From positions 1 through 42,835 of the forward strand of contig NZ_MLCF01000074.1 of NCBI RefSeq assembly GCF_001879105.1: a DNA stretch of 42,835 nt, written 5' to 3'. Below are positions 1 to 8,237 of the stretch, in pieces. This stretch comes from Mangrovactinospora gilvigrisea. GTDB lineage: Bacteria > Actinomycetota > Actinomycetes > Streptomycetales > Streptomycetaceae. A program made the position numbers and the translations under genes. The first letter of the stretch is position 1, and each line of letters opens with the position of its first letter. The notes beneath the pieces were generated by a model that was not told the DNA's origin, ran no database searches, and saw nothing but the letters and a program-made list of their open reading frames with translations.

Positions 1-1910
1 CCCGCGTCCGTCGGCGTCGTCACCACCGCCGACGAGGTGGGCCGCACCTTGTCCGGCGCCCCGTCGCTGCGGCCCTTGCCCAGCTGCAGCGAGAGCACCG
101 TCGACGCGCCGAGCACCACCACCACGGACGCCGCCACCGCGGCCATCCGCCGGCGTGCCATCGCCCGCCGCCGGTCCACCGGCCGCCGCACCCCGCCGAC
201 ACCACCGCCGGCACCCGCCGCGACCAGCGCAGGCAGCTCCGCCGTCGCCGGAACCGCCGGCGACGCCGACGCCGAGGCCGACGCCCCGTCCCCGAGCTCC
301 CCGAGCCCGGCGAGCTCCGCCGGGACCGGCTCCGCCGCCCCGCACGCCGCCAGCACCCGCCGCGACAGCGCCGCCGCGGTCTGCTCGCCGAGCGCCGCCC
401 GGCGCTCCACCGCGGAGGCGGCCTCCTCGCGGGCCGTCGCCCGATCCTCCGTCACCAGCGCGTGGACGGCCAGCTCATGGTGGAAGTACGCCTCGGCGGA
501 CGGCTCCCCCACCCGCCGCGCCGCCTCCGCGCCGAGCCGCAGCGCCCGCTCCCAGGCGCCCCAGCGCAGCGCCGCCGCGAAGACCGGGCCGGCGGCGCGG
601 GCCAGCCGCACCACCGCGTCGTGCCGGTCGAGGTCGCGCGCCGCGGCCATCGCGCCCAGCACGGCCTCCGCCTCGGCGGCGATCGCCGCGGGCGTCACGC
701 CGGTGTGCCCGGCGAACCAGACGTAGTGGTCGACCAGCGCGTCCACCACCCCCGCCGGCCGCTCCGGGACGGGCCCGAAGGGCGACCCCAGGTCCAACTG
801 GTCGGGGACGGGCAGCACATGGGCCGCCAGCCGATGGCTCTCGCCGGAGCCCGCCGCCGTCGCCAGCCCGGCGTCGAGCAGCTCGGTGACGGCGTCCGCG
901 CCCTCCACGGCGCCGGTGAGGGCCGGAAGATGGACCGCCGCGGGCAGCTGCCCGTCCAGCGCTATGGCGATCCGCAGCAGCTCCCTGGCGCCCGCGCTGA
1001 GGTCCGCGGCGAGCAGCGCCGCCGGCGCCGCGCTCTGCGCCATCGGGGGCAGCTCCCACTCCCCCGCCGCGCCCGGCCCGCGGCCCCGCGCGTCGCGCTG
1101 CCGCAGCACCGCGGCGGCCTGCACGAAGCGCAGCGGCAGGCCCTGGGACTCGAACCACAGGTCGCCCGCCCAGCCCCGCTCGGGGCCCATCAGCGGGCGG
1201 CCCAGCCGCCGTTCGAGCAGCGCGAAGGCGTCGTTGCGCTCCAGCCCCTCGAGGGCGACCTCCTCCAGCCGCGAGTCGTGGGCGAGGCCGGCCGTCCGCC
1301 CCGCGCCGATCAGCAGCGCGCGGTCGAGAGCGAGCAGGAACGCGCACTCGGGCGCCGCGGAGACCAGCCGCTCCAGCTCCTCGCCGCCGAACTCCAGGTC
1401 GTCGACGGTGACGACGGCGCCCACCGAGGCGAGCCGGGCGCGCAGCGTCGCCCCGTCGGGCCGGTAGGCGGCGCCGGCGACGCGGTGGGTGGCGGCGAAC
1501 AGCTCGTGCAGCAGGTCGTCGGCGGTGCGGCCGGTGCCGTCGAGGCGGACGACGCCGTCGGGGGCCAGGTGCGCGCAGTCGGCGGCGACGGCGGCGAGCA
1601 GCGCGCTGCGGCCGACGCCGGAGGGGCCGGTGAGGAGCACCGACCGCCCCTGGGAGAGGAGTTCGACGAGCCCGGCGCGCTCCTGGGCGCGCCCGACCAG
1701 CGCGGAGACCGGGTGGTGGCGGATGTCCGAGGGCCGCAGCGGGGTCGCGGGCGCGGCGGCGCGTCGCTCGACGACGGGAACGCGGCGCTCCGGGCAGGGC
1801 TCGACGGCGAACCCGTCGCCGCCGGACGCCGAGACGTAGAGCTCCCCGGCGATGAACGCCGGGGAGTGCTCGTCTTCGGGTCTCGGCCGGGTTATTCGTG
1901 ACTGGGGCAT
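1..1910 (-). CDS. P-loop ATP-binding protein with C-terminal membrane anchor (partial, cut by window edge)
   Basis: The reading frame begins at ATG 1910 and runs open for 636 codons to the window edge, so the C-terminus is missing. An N-terminal NTPase-like region holds the P-loop GPSGVGRS near residues 94-101, where the usual Lys is Arg, and a Walker-B-like VVTVDDLEF segment further on. The middle is rich in Ala/Leu/Arg helices, as in regulators with NB-ARC-like ATPases. A single hydrophobic segment (about residues 589-610) follows a strongly basic stretch (VDRRRAMARRRM), so the N-terminal 580 residues should be cytoplasmic and the lost tail outside. No DNA-binding domain was seen. Function is unknown; a regulatory or signalling ATPase is the best guess. 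The gene stands alone, about 200 bp downstream of the STAS gene on the same strand. Confidence 0.72.
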   Translation of the reverse strand, partial: MPQSRITRPRPEDEHSPAFIAGELYVSASGGDGFAVEPCPERRVPVVERRAAAPATPLRPSDIRHHPVSALVGRAQERAGLVELLSQGRSVLLTGPSGVGRSALLAAVAADCAHLAPDGVVRLDGTGRTADDLLHELFAATHRVAGAAYRPDGATLRARLASVGAVVTVDDLEFGGEELERLVSAAPECAFLLALDRALLIGAGRTAGLAHDSRLEEVALEGLERNDAFALLERRLGRPLMGPERGWAGDLWFESQGLPLRFVQAAAVLRQRDARGRGPGAAGEWELPPMAQSAAPAALLAADLSAGARELLRIAIALDGQLPAAVHLPALTGAVEGADAVTELLDAGLATAAGSGESHRLAAHVLPVPDQLDLGSPFGPVPERPAGVVDALVDHYVWFAGHTGVTPAAIAAEAEAVLGAMAAARDLDRHDAVVRLARAAGPVFAAALRWGAWERALRLGAEAARRVGEPSAEAYFHHELAVHALVTEDRATAREEAASAVERRAALGEQTAAALSRRVLAACGAAEPVPAELAGLGELGDGASASASASPAVPATAELPALVAAGAGGGVGGVRRPVDRRRAMARRRMAAVAASVVVVLGASTVLSLQLGKGRSDGAPDKVRPTSSAVVTTPTDA

Positions 1911-2115
1911 GGCCCGTCCCCCTGCTGCGATGATGATGGCGACCGCACGGTACTTTCCGCCCGTACTATCGTCGTGGCGGTAGGTCTCGACCGGATAACC
2001 GAATCCCAAACCTTCGCACACTCTTCACGAGAAGCGCCCGCGGGGGAACCGGTTCGGGGCACGTTCGGCCAGGTTCGAACGCCCCATGGCGACCCATCTC
2101 GGCGCACGGCGCGCA

Positions 2116-2430
2116 TCAGACCGCGAGCGCGTCCAGATCGTCCTCAAAGCTCAGGATGCGGTGCAATCGGGTGGCGATCAGGATCCGCTGCAGCTGCGGC
2201 GGCACCGCACGCAGCACCAGGCGCCGGCCCTCCCGGCCTGCTCGGCGGTGCACACCCATGATCACTCCGAGGCCGGTGGTGTCCCACGCGGCCAGGCGGG
2301 ACAGATCGAGGACGAGGTCGCCCCGGCCGTCGTCGACCGCGGCGTGGAGCCGCCGCCGGGCATCGGCCGCGGTGCGGACGTCGAGCGAGCCCTCGAAACG
2401 GACCGTCTCGTCGTCCCCCGTGATCCGCAT
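2116..2430 (-). CDS. STAS-domain protein, anti-sigma-factor-antagonist-like
   Basis: This 104-residue protein is a single STAS domain of the SpoIIAA/RsbV type: an N-terminal beta strand, the LVLDLSRLAAWDTTGLGVI core, and a C-terminal LxRILSFEDDLDAL helix. In this family a Ser in the D-S-S/A-G motif is phosphorylated by an HATPase kinase/anti-sigma factor, which controls partner switching. Here the motif is D50-T51-T52-G53, so any phosphosite would be Thr. The start ATG is fixed by a GGAGGA ribosome-binding site 7 bases upstream and by an in-frame TGA shortly before it. No anti-sigma or sigma gene lies next to it, so its partner must be encoded elsewhere. Assignment to the family is firm; its role is not known. 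Confidence 0.85.
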   Translation of the reverse strand: MRITGDDETVRFEGSLDVRTAADARRRLHAAVDDGRGDLVLDLSRLAAWDTTGLGVIMGVHRRAGREGRRLVLRAVPPQLQRILIATRLHRILSFEDDLDALAV

Positions 2431-2546
2431 GAGGAACTCCTCCAGGAACTGCGGGAACTGATGCTGCTTCTGCTGCCTTCAGGCTCTTCACTCATCTGAC
2501 GCCCCATGGGTCGCAAATGTTGTGCTCTCGCCGCAGAAGGCACCGG

Positions 2547-2568
2547 ATTTCACCCGTCGGGGTGAAAT
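2547..2568. promoter_or_regulatory. Perfect 9-bp inverted repeat upstream of the STAS gene
   Basis: Arms ATTTCACCC (2547-2555) and GGGTGAAAT (2560-2568) are separated by GTCG. The dyad lies about 117 bases upstream of the STAS start and is too AT-balanced to be a chance GC stem of the sort common here. It looks like a dimeric regulator site, but the regulator is not identifiable from the sequence. Confidence 0.45.
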
Positions 2569-2581
2569 ATGGACGCGCCTC

Positions 2582-2619
2582 CTGACGGCGTCGTGTTGAC
2601 GGCGCCGACGCGCCGTCAG
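2582..2619 (-). terminator. Hairpin at the end of the hydroxyacyl-CoA dehydrogenase gene
   Basis: CTGACGGCG (2582-2590) pairs with CGCCGTCAG (2611-2619), with further pairing inside. The right arm includes the stop codon of the dehydrogenase gene, so the stem forms right at the end of that message. There is no clear T-run, which is usual for actinobacterial terminators. Confidence 0.5.
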
Positions 2620-3491
2620 TAGGAGTAGAAGCCGTGCCCGCTCTTGCGGCCCAGGTCGCCGGCCTCGACCATCCGGGAGAGCAGCTCCGGCGGCGCGAAC
2701 TTCTCGTCGCGGGTCTCGCGGTAGATGTTCTCGGTGGCGTGCAGCAGCACGTCGGTGCCGGTCAGGTCGGTGGTGGCGAGCGGGCCCATGGTGTGCCCGA
2801 ACCCCAGCTTGCAGGCGATGTCGATGTCCTCGGCGGAGGCGACGCCGGTCTCCACCAGGCGGACGGCCTCCATGGCGAGCGCGGTGATCAGGCGGGTCGT
2901 CACGAAACCGGCCACATCGCGGTTGACGACCACGCAGGTCTTGCCGGCGCCCTCGGCGAAGGCCCGCGCGCGGGCCAGCGTCTCGTCGCTGGTCTTCAGG
3001 CCCCGGACGAGCTCGCAGAGCGCCATCATCGGCACCGGCGAGAAGAAGTGCGTCCCGACGACGGCCTCGGGGCGCTGCGTCACCGACGCGATCTTGGTGA
3101 TCGGGAGCGCGGAGGTGTTGGAGGCGAGCACGGCGCCGTCCTTGGCGATCCGGTCCAACTCGCGGAAGACCTCGTGCTTGACGCCGATCTCCTCGAAGAC
3201 CGCCTCCACCACGATGTCGGCCTCGCCGGCCGCGTCCAGGTCGGTGGTGGTGGCGATGCGGGCGAGCGCCGCCTCGGCGTCCTCCGCGGCGAGGCGGCCC
3301 TTCTCGACGAACTTGGCGTAGGAGCGCTCGATGGCGGCGCGGGCCCGGCCCAGCGCCTCCTCGGTGACGTCGCGCAGCACGACCCGGCGGCCGGACTGGG
3401 CCGCGACCTGCGCGATCCCGGACCCCATCAGCCCGGCCCCGATCACCGCGATGCTCCCGTCGACTCCCTTGTCGACCGCTGCCTCGCCCAC
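2616..3491 (-). CDS. 3-hydroxybutyryl-CoA / 3-hydroxyacyl-CoA dehydrogenase
   Basis: This 291-residue cytoplasmic enzyme belongs to the short FadB2/PaaH/Hbd type, which interconverts acetoacetyl-CoA and 3-hydroxybutyryl-CoA with NAD(P). The Rossmann motif GAGLMGSG lies near residues 18-25. The family signature GTHFFSPVPMMALCELVRG follows in the middle and contains the catalytic His. A conserved NRDVAGFVTTRL segment leads into the C-terminal dimer domain, which ends GRKSGHGFYSY as expected. Length is normal. The start is GTG with GGAGG six bases upstream. It is probably transcribed alone: a hairpin overlaps its stop codon and the next gene is 185 bp away. Fatty-acid, polyhydroxybutyrate or butanoyl-CoA metabolism cannot be told apart from the sequence alone. 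Confidence 0.93.
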   Translation of the reverse strand: MGEAAVDKGVDGSIAVIGAGLMGSGIAQVAAQSGRRVVLRDVTEEALGRARAAIERSYAKFVEKGRLAAEDAEAALARIATTTDLDAAGEADIVVEAVFEEIGVKHEVFRELDRIAKDGAVLASNTSALPITKIASVTQRPEAVVGTHFFSPVPMMALCELVRGLKTSDETLARARAFAEGAGKTCVVVNRDVAGFVTTRLITALAMEAVRLVETGVASAEDIDIACKLGFGHTMGPLATTDLTGTDVLLHATENIYRETRDEKFAPPELLSRMVEAGDLGRKSGHGFYSY

Positions 3492-3615
3492 GAAATCCCT
3501 CCAAGATGCATGCGCACGGGTGGATCTGACGCGGCATCATCGCCGACGCCGCGTCTTTACCGGAGGGTAACGCTCTTGGGGGGCGATTCGGCACCCGGTG
3601 TCGGCGTGGTGCCGA

Positions 3616-4065
3616 TCACCCCTGCCCCGCGGTCATCTCCCGCACCTTGTCCCACGGCAGGCCCTGGCGCACCTCGGAAGCGGGCCTGACCAGGAAGACG
3701 AACCGCGAGTCGGCCATCCGGGGGCGGCTGCCGCGGACGATGTCGCGGTGCGGGCGCGCGGCGGCGAATGTCTCCACGGCGGCGCGGTCGGCCCACACGG
3801 ACTGCGTCCAGAAGGTGCGCCGCAGCGGCGCGGCGGCGAGGGCGTGGCCGAGCCCGCCGGGCGCGGCGGCGGCCTGCCGCCGGATCCGCAGCGAGTCCCG
3901 CAGGAACGGCAGCACGTCCCGCAGCCGCTTCACCTCCAACCGCGACACCATCACCACCACGTCCCCGCCCCCTTCCCCACCGGCCCCCGCCACCCAGCGC
4001 AGCGGCAGCACCACGCCTCCCCGGGGAACTGCGCGAGCAGCCAGAGACCCACCGCGACCCGCCAT
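3616..4065 (-). CDS. Spheroidene-monooxygenase-like / DUF3291-type small protein
   Basis: This 149-residue protein has the pattern MVSRLEVKRLRDVLPFL then LRRTFWTQSVWADRAAVETF then MADSRFVFL, which resembles the ferredoxin-like monooxygenase-type domains of the spheroidene-monooxygenase-like family. The substrate is unknown. The ATG start overlaps the TGA of the upstream gene as ATGA (4063-4067), so the two are translationally coupled. The N-terminal 35 residues are Gly/Val/Arg rich and less certain; a start at the internal MVSRLEV would give about 110 residues. Its expression probably follows the upstream SCO6745-like gene and the divergent TetR regulator. Confidence 0.7.
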   Translation of the reverse strand: MAGRGGSLAARAVPRGGVVLPLRWVAGAGGEGGGDVVVMVSRLEVKRLRDVLPFLRDSLRIRRQAAAAPGGLGHALAAAPLRRTFWTQSVWADRAAVETFAAARPHRDIVRGSRPRMADSRFVFLVRPASEVRQGLPWDKVREMTAGQG

Positions 4066-4982
4066 CACACCGCACCCCCCTCGTCCACCCGCGCACCCCG
4101 CCCCAACCCCAGCGTGCTGAACTCCGGGAACAACCCCGACCCCGCCAACGCCGGCAGCACCCCCAGCACCGCCTTCGCCAGCCGCCCCCCGTCCTCGGGC
4201 CCCAGCGCCGACCAGGGCCGCGCCGCCAGCCGATCCGTCAGCGCCTCCACCTCGGCGCGCCCCGCGCGCCCCCGCGCGGTGGCCAGGCCGTCCGCGTCCA
4301 CCCAGCCCCGCGCCCGCAGCCGCTCGCGGCCCGCCGCCCACTCCTGGTCCGTCCACCCGCGGGAGGCGAACACCTGCGCCGGCGCCGCGCCCACCGCCGC
4401 GAAGGAGACCAGCGCCTCCACCGGATCCAGCTCCGCCGCGTGCAGCGCGGCGAGGTGCCCGTCGCCGCGGTGCTCGCGCAGCACCGTCGCGGCCTGCCAG
4501 AGCGCCACATGGGGCCGCTCGTCCCAGCCCTGACGGGCGACCAGGTCGGCCTGCGCCGCGGCCATCGGCCGCCCCGCCGCATCCGCCGCCGCGGCCTCCG
4601 CCGCGCGCCGCGCCAGCGACGCCGCCCCGCGCAGCTCCGCCCCCTCGGCGACCCCGTCGCCGAGCAGCGCGCGCAGTGTGCGGTCGACGCCGCGCAGCCG
4701 GGCCGCACCGACCTCCTCCGGGGCGGCGACCCGCCACACCGCCGGGACGTGGGCCGCCACCTTCGCCGGGGCGAAGGTGAAGAACGCCGCCGTGACCAGC
4801 CCGGCCCCGGCCGCGCCGAGCGGCGCCGCACGGTAGGCGAAGTAGCTGGGCCAGCGGTCGTCCACGGCGATGCCGAGCGCCGCGGCCTCCTCGAAGGCCT
4901 GCGGTGCGTAGTAGTGGGCGGCATGGACGGGCTCCAGCAGCCGCCACATGCCGCGGGCCGCGTCCTCGATCGTCTGCGCCAT
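4065..4982 (-). CDS. SCO6745-family protein (HTH_67-like), conserved hypothetical
   Basis: This 305-residue protein matches the actinobacterial SCO6745 family as I recall it: an N-terminal ARGMWRLLEPVHAAHYYAPQ segment, the AAPLGAAGAGLVTAAFFTF core, the LWQAATVLREHRGDGHLAAL centre, and a C-terminal winged-helix-like part with GWTDQEWAAGRERLRARGW. The biochemical role of the family is not established to my knowledge. The ATG is preceded by GGGGGA. It is the first gene of a two-gene unit (ATGA overlap downstream) and is divergent from a TetR regulator 97 bp away, with two operator-like dyads in between. The simplest reading is a regulator that represses this pair. Confidence 0.75.
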   Translation of the reverse strand: MAQTIEDAARGMWRLLEPVHAAHYYAPQAFEEAAALGIAVDDRWPSYFAYRAAPLGAAGAGLVTAAFFTFAPAKVAAHVPAVWRVAAPEEVGAARLRGVDRTLRALLGDGVAEGAELRGAASLARRAAEAAAADAAGRPMAAAQADLVARQGWDERPHVALWQAATVLREHRGDGHLAALHAAELDPVEALVSFAAVGAAPAQVFASRGWTDQEWAAGRERLRARGWVDADGLATARGRAGRAEVEALTDRLAARPWSALGPEDGGRLAKAVLGVLPALAGSGLFPEFSTLGLGRGARVDEGGAV

Positions 4983-4994
4983 CGCGATCCCCCA

Positions 4995-5016
4995 AGATCT
5001 GTCCAGTGACTAGATT
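4995..5016. promoter_or_regulatory. Second TetR operator-like dyad (degenerate)
   Basis: The half-site GACTAGATT (5008-5016) is preceded by AGATCTGTC (4995-5003), an imperfect inverted copy. It repeats the half-site seen in the better dyad at 5041-5063 and sits 13 bases upstream of the SCO6745-like start, where bound repressor would block its promoter. Confidence 0.5.
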
Positions 5017-5040
5017 GAGGTCCAGCATGCCCCCGACCCC

Positions 5041-5063
5041 GAATCTTGTCAACGACTAGATTC
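5041..5063. promoter_or_regulatory. Probable TetR operator, near-perfect palindrome
   Basis: GAATCTTGTC and GACTAGATTC face each other around AAC, matching as inverted arms at 9 of 10 positions. It lies 17 bases before the TetR start codon and shares the half-site GACTAGATT with the dyad at 4995-5016. Two copies in a divergent promoter next to a TetR gene is the classical autoregulated arrangement. Confidence 0.65.
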
Positions 5064-5079
5064 TCGCTACGCTGGGATC

Positions 5080-5613
5080 ATGCCCTACCACCACGGCGAT
5101 CTGCGCCGCGCCGTCCTGGACGCCACCGACGAGGCCGTCCGCGAGAACGGCGTCGCCGCCCTCAGCCTGCGCGACCTCGCCCGCCGGGCCGGCGTCTCGC
5201 ACGCCGCCCCGGCCCACCACTTCGGCGACAAGACCGGCCTGCTCACCGCCTTCGCCGCGGAGGGCCACACCCTCCTCTCCGCGGAACTGGAGCGGGCCGA
5301 CGGCGACTTGATCGAGGCCGGGGTCGGCTATCTGCGGTTCGCGCTCACCCACCCCGCGCACTTCGAGGTGATGTTCCAGGACGCGCTGCTGCGCGACGGC
5401 GACGCCGAGCTGGAGGCGGCCCGCGCCCGCAGCGCCGCGCTGCTGGCCGCCACCGAGGTCTCCGGGCCGACCGGCGCCTCGGCCGCCTGGTCGCTGGTGC
5501 ACGGCTTCGCCACCCTGTGGCTGACCGGCAGCCTGCCGGCCACCCTGCCGCCGGAGGCGGCGGCCGATCCCTACGCCGCCTTCCGCGCCGCCGCCCGCCA
5601 CCTCAAGCCCTGA
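5080..5613 (+). CDS. TetR/AcrR-family transcriptional regulator
   Basis: This 177-residue protein has the TetR N-terminal helix-turn-helix: HHGDLRRAVLDATDEAVRENG, then LSLRDLARRAGVSHAAPAHHF, then GDKTGLLTAFA, within the first 60 residues. The C-terminal ligand domain contains FALTHPAHFEVMF and AAWSLVHGFATLWLTG, as in TetR proteins of the TetR_C_13/33-like groups. It starts at ATG 5080. It is divergent from the SCO6745-like/monooxygenase-like pair with two shared operator-like dyads between, so it most likely represses that pair and itself. The ligand is unknown. Confidence 0.9.
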   Translation: MPYHHGDLRRAVLDATDEAVRENGVAALSLRDLARRAGVSHAAPAHHFGDKTGLLTAFAAEGHTLLSAELERADGDLIEAGVGYLRFALTHPAHFEVMFQDALLRDGDAELEAARARSAALLAATEVSGPTGASAAWSLVHGFATLWLTGSLPATLPPEAAADPYAAFRAAARHLKP

Positions 5614-5641
5614 CAACGACGCCCGCGGCCCGCCCGCGCCC

Positions 5642-5662
5642 GCCCATGGCCCGCCCGTGGGC
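5642..5662 (+). terminator. Hairpin downstream of the TetR gene
   Basis: GCCCATGG (5642-5649) pairs with CCGTGGGC (5655-5662), including one G-T wobble, around a five-base loop. It sits 29 bases after the TetR stop. Confidence 0.45.
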
Positions 5663-5757
5663 CGCTTGACACATCATCATGCCGCCCAGGGTTCGCGTCC
5701 CGGGCCGCGGCGGGTAAGGATGGGGTGAGTCAGCCAGAGCAGGGGACGGGAGACGCG

Positions 5758-6084
5758 ATGCTGCCGGTGACAAGCGCCAACGATCTGGCTCTGCTCGTCG
5801 TCGTGCTGGGCGTGCTCATCCTGCTGCTGCGCTGGACCTTCGGCCGCGGCCGCTCGCTCTCCGCCCGCCCCCCGCGGATCGGCCGCCCCGACGAGTACGG
5901 CCTGCTGGTGCCCGTCGCCGAGCCCGTCTCCGCCGCGCACGCCCGCCGGCTGGGCCGCAGCCTGCGGGAGGCCGGCATCAAGCACACCCTCGCCGCCACC
6001 ACCGACGGCCCCCGGGTGCTGGTCTGGCCGGACGACGCCGACCGCGCCCGCACCGTCCTCGCCTCCGTCCCCGACGAGAGCTGA
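5758..6084 (+). CDS. Small single-pass membrane protein of unknown function
   Basis: This 108-residue protein starts with a hydrophobic segment (about residues 9-26, NDLALLVVVLGVLILLLRW) followed by a basic and cytosolic domain. The soluble part contains LVPVAEPVSAAHARRLGRSL and VLVWPDDADRARTVLAS, a fold suggestive of the small DUF2007-like signal-transduction proteins, but I cannot assign a family firmly. The ATG at 5758 follows GGGAGACGC and is preferred over a GTG at 5725, which would put 11 polar residues ahead of the membrane helix. A TTGACA box at 5666 may belong to its promoter. It runs toward murA, which is convergent. Confidence 0.65.
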   Translation: MLPVTSANDLALLVVVLGVLILLLRWTFGRGRSLSARPPRIGRPDEYGLLVPVAEPVSAAHARRLGRSLREAGIKHTLAATTDGPRVLVWPDDADRARTVLASVPDES

Positions 6085-6119
6085 CGCCCCGCGGGCGGAC
6101 GCCGCGGGCGGACGGCGGG

Positions 6120-7430
6120 TCAGCCGCCCCGCAGCGGGTCGACCTCGGGGTCCGGCTCCCGGGTGATGCCCGCGCCCAGCCCGGCGAGCTGCGGCACCAG
6201 CGCGCTGTAGCCGCGGTCGATGTGGTGCACCTCGCTGACCACCGTGTCGCCCTCCGCCACCAGCCCGGCGAGCACCAGCCCGGCGCCGGCCCGGACGTCG
6301 GTGGCGCGCACCGGCGCGCCGGAGAGCCGCTCCACCCCGCGCACCACCGCATGGTGACCGTCCGTGCGGATCTGCGCGCCGAGCCTCCCCAGCTCCTGGA
6401 GGAAGACGAAGCGGGCCTCGAAGATGTTCTCCGTCACCATCGCCGAGCCGTCCGCCACCGCGTTGAGCGCGGCGAACTGGGGCTGCAGATCGGTGGCGAA
6501 CCCGGGGTAGGGCAGCGTGACGATGTCCACCGCGGTGGGCCGACGGGCCATCACCACCCGGAAGCCGTCCGGCACCAGGGAGACCGCGGCGCCGGCCGCC
6601 GTCAGCTTCTCCAGCGGCATCTGCAGATGCTCCGGGCGCGAGCCCAGCACGCTGACGTCGCCGCGGGTCATCGCCGCGGCCACCGCGAAGGTGCCGGCGA
6701 CGATGCGGTCGGGGACGACGCGGTGCGGGGCGGCCGGCGGCGCCAGCGCGTCCGTCCCCTGCACCTCGATGGTGGCGGTGCCGGCGCCGCCGATCTTGGC
6801 GCCCATCTCCTCCAGCAGCTCGCAGAGGTCGACGATCTCCGGTTCGCGGGCGGCGTTGTCGATGACCGTGGTGCCGCGCGCCAGCACCGCGGCCATCAGG
6901 ATGTTCTCGGTGGCGCCGACGCTGGGGAAGGCGAGCGCCAGCGACGCGCCCGCCAGCCCGCGGGGGGCGCGGGCCACCAGGAAGCCGTGCTCGCTGCCGA
7001 ACTCGGCGCCCATCCGGCTCAGGCCGTCGATGTGCATGTCCAGGCCGCGGGAGCCGATCGCGTCGCCGCCCGGCAGGGCCACCCGCACCTCGCCGCGGCG
7101 GGCCAGCAGCGGGCCGAGGACGCTGATCGAGGCGCGCATCCGCCGCACCAGGTCGTAGTCGGTCTCGGAGCCGGGCTCCTCGGGGATCTCCATGGCCAGC
7201 GCGACCGTCCCGGCGGCGGCCGACTCCTCGACGGACTCCACCCGGCACCCGAGGCGCCGCAGCACCTCGGCCATGATGTCCACGTCGAGGATCCCGGGCA
7301 CATTGCGGAGCCGGGTGGTCCCGGGTGCCAGCAGCGCCGCCGCCATCAGCTTCAACGCGCTGTTCTTGGCCCCCGCGACGCCGACCTCCCCCACCAGCCT
7401 GGCCCCGCCGCACACCCGAAATCGATCCAT
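6120..7430 (-). CDS. murA: UDP-N-acetylglucosamine 1-carboxyvinyltransferase (MurA)
   Basis: This 436-residue enzyme transfers enolpyruvate from PEP to UDP-GlcNAc, the first committed step of peptidoglycan synthesis in the cytoplasm. The UDP-GlcNAc-binding K22-N23 (GAKNSALKL) is present, as is the second-half [10 protein letters not shown] motif. The active-site loop reads [15 protein letters not shown], with Asp123 where enterobacterial enzymes have the fosfomycin-reactive Cys. The same Cys-to-Asp change is known from mycobacterial MurA and gives natural fosfomycin resistance. Length is normal. It faces the GntR gene across about 125 bp. Whether the genome has a second murA paralogue cannot be judged here. 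Confidence 0.95.
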   Translation of the reverse strand: MDRFRVCGGARLVGEVGVAGAKNSALKLMAAALLAPGTTRLRNVPGILDVDIMAEVLRRLGCRVESVEESAAAGTVALAMEIPEEPGSETDYDLVRRMRASISVLGPLLARRGEVRVALPGGDAIGSRGLDMHIDGLSRMGAEFGSEHGFLVARAPRGLAGASLALAFPSVGATENILMAAVLARGTTVIDNAAREPEIVDLCELLEEMGAKIGGAGTATIEVQGTDALAPPAAPHRVVPDRIVAGTFAVAAAMTRGDVSVLGSRPEHLQMPLEKLTAAGAAVSLVPDGFRVVMARRPTAVDIVTLPYPGFATDLQPQFAALNAVADGSAMVTENIFEARFVFLQELGRLGAQIRTDGHHAVVRGVERLSGAPVRATDVRAGAGLVLAGLVAEGDTVVSEVHHIDRGYSALVPQLAGLGAGITREPDPEVDPLRGG

Positions 7431-7556
7431 CAGGGCATGCTAGCCGTCGCCGGGGCGCCGCACGGCCAACGGGGACACCGCGCTCACCAACTCGGGCATT
7501 CCGTCCCGGACATGGGACCTGGGATCTTTGGCGCGCCCGGCGGTACACTCGCCCCC

Positions 7557-8228
7557 ATGGCAGCGGGAGTCCGGCAGCAGCTCGAGGAGCGGATCACCGA
7601 GCTCATCTTCGAGATGGAGCTCGCGCCCGGCGACCCCATGCCCAACGAGGCGCACCTGATCGACCTGCTCGCCCCGGCCGGCCGCAACAGCGTCCGCGAG
7701 GCGCTGCGCGCGCTGCACACCCGCGGCATCGTCGACATCCGGCACGGCTACGGCACCTTCGTCGGCAGCGCGCCGCTCGCCGCGATGGCCCCCGGGCTGC
7801 TCTACCGCACCCGCCAGCTCACCCGCGGCAACCCGGGCGCGCTGCGCGAACTGGTCGCCGTCCGCCGGGCCATAGAGTCCGGCCTCATCGCCGACGTCGC
7901 CGCCCGCGCCGACGAGGCGCTGCTCGCCCGCCTCGACGCGGAGACCGCCCGGATGCGCGCCGAGCCCGACACCGCCGACGCCGACCGCCGCTTCCACCTG
8001 CTGCTCGTCGAGCCGCTCGGCAACGAGCTCGCCGCCCAGCTGATCGAGCTGTTCTGGGACGCCTTCCAGCACGTCCGCGCAGACCTCGGCCCGCGCCCCG
8101 ACCCGGACGAGACGGCCCGCTGCCACGAGGCGATCACCGCCGCGCTGCGCGCCGGCGCCCCCGAGGCCGCCCGCAGGGCCGTCCTCGCCCACTTCGACGA
8201 CGTGGAGTCCCGCCTCGACCGCCTCTAA
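7557..8228 (+). CDS. GntR-family regulator, FadR subfamily with FCD domain
   Basis: This 223-residue protein has an N-terminal winged helix (residues 5-70: LEERITELIFEMELAPGDPM, NSVREALRALHTRGIVDIR, HGYGTFV) and a C-terminal all-helical FCD domain. FCD metal/ligand residues are visible: D143 and H147 in DADRRFH, H190 in RCHEAI, and H212 in LAHFDD. The ATG at 7557 is chosen because it begins just ahead of the HTH. It lies only 9 bp from the downstream cobalamin adenosyltransferase and may be cotranscribed with it, which makes that gene a possible target. FCD regulators normally sense small organic acids; the ligand here is unknown. Confidence 0.9.
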   Translation: MAAGVRQQLEERITELIFEMELAPGDPMPNEAHLIDLLAPAGRNSVREALRALHTRGIVDIRHGYGTFVGSAPLAAMAPGLLYRTRQLTRGNPGALRELVAVRRAIESGLIADVAARADEALLARLDAETARMRAEPDTADADRRFHLLLVEPLGNELAAQLIELFWDAFQHVRADLGPRPDPDETARCHEAITAALRAGAPEAARRAVLAHFDDVESRLDRL

Positions 8229-8237
8229 CCTGGGGCC

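Noticed and set aside
6085-6119. GCGGGCGGAC direct repeat between the membrane protein and murA
   Set aside because: Only two short copies, expected by chance in DNA this GC-rich; no dyad or gene link.
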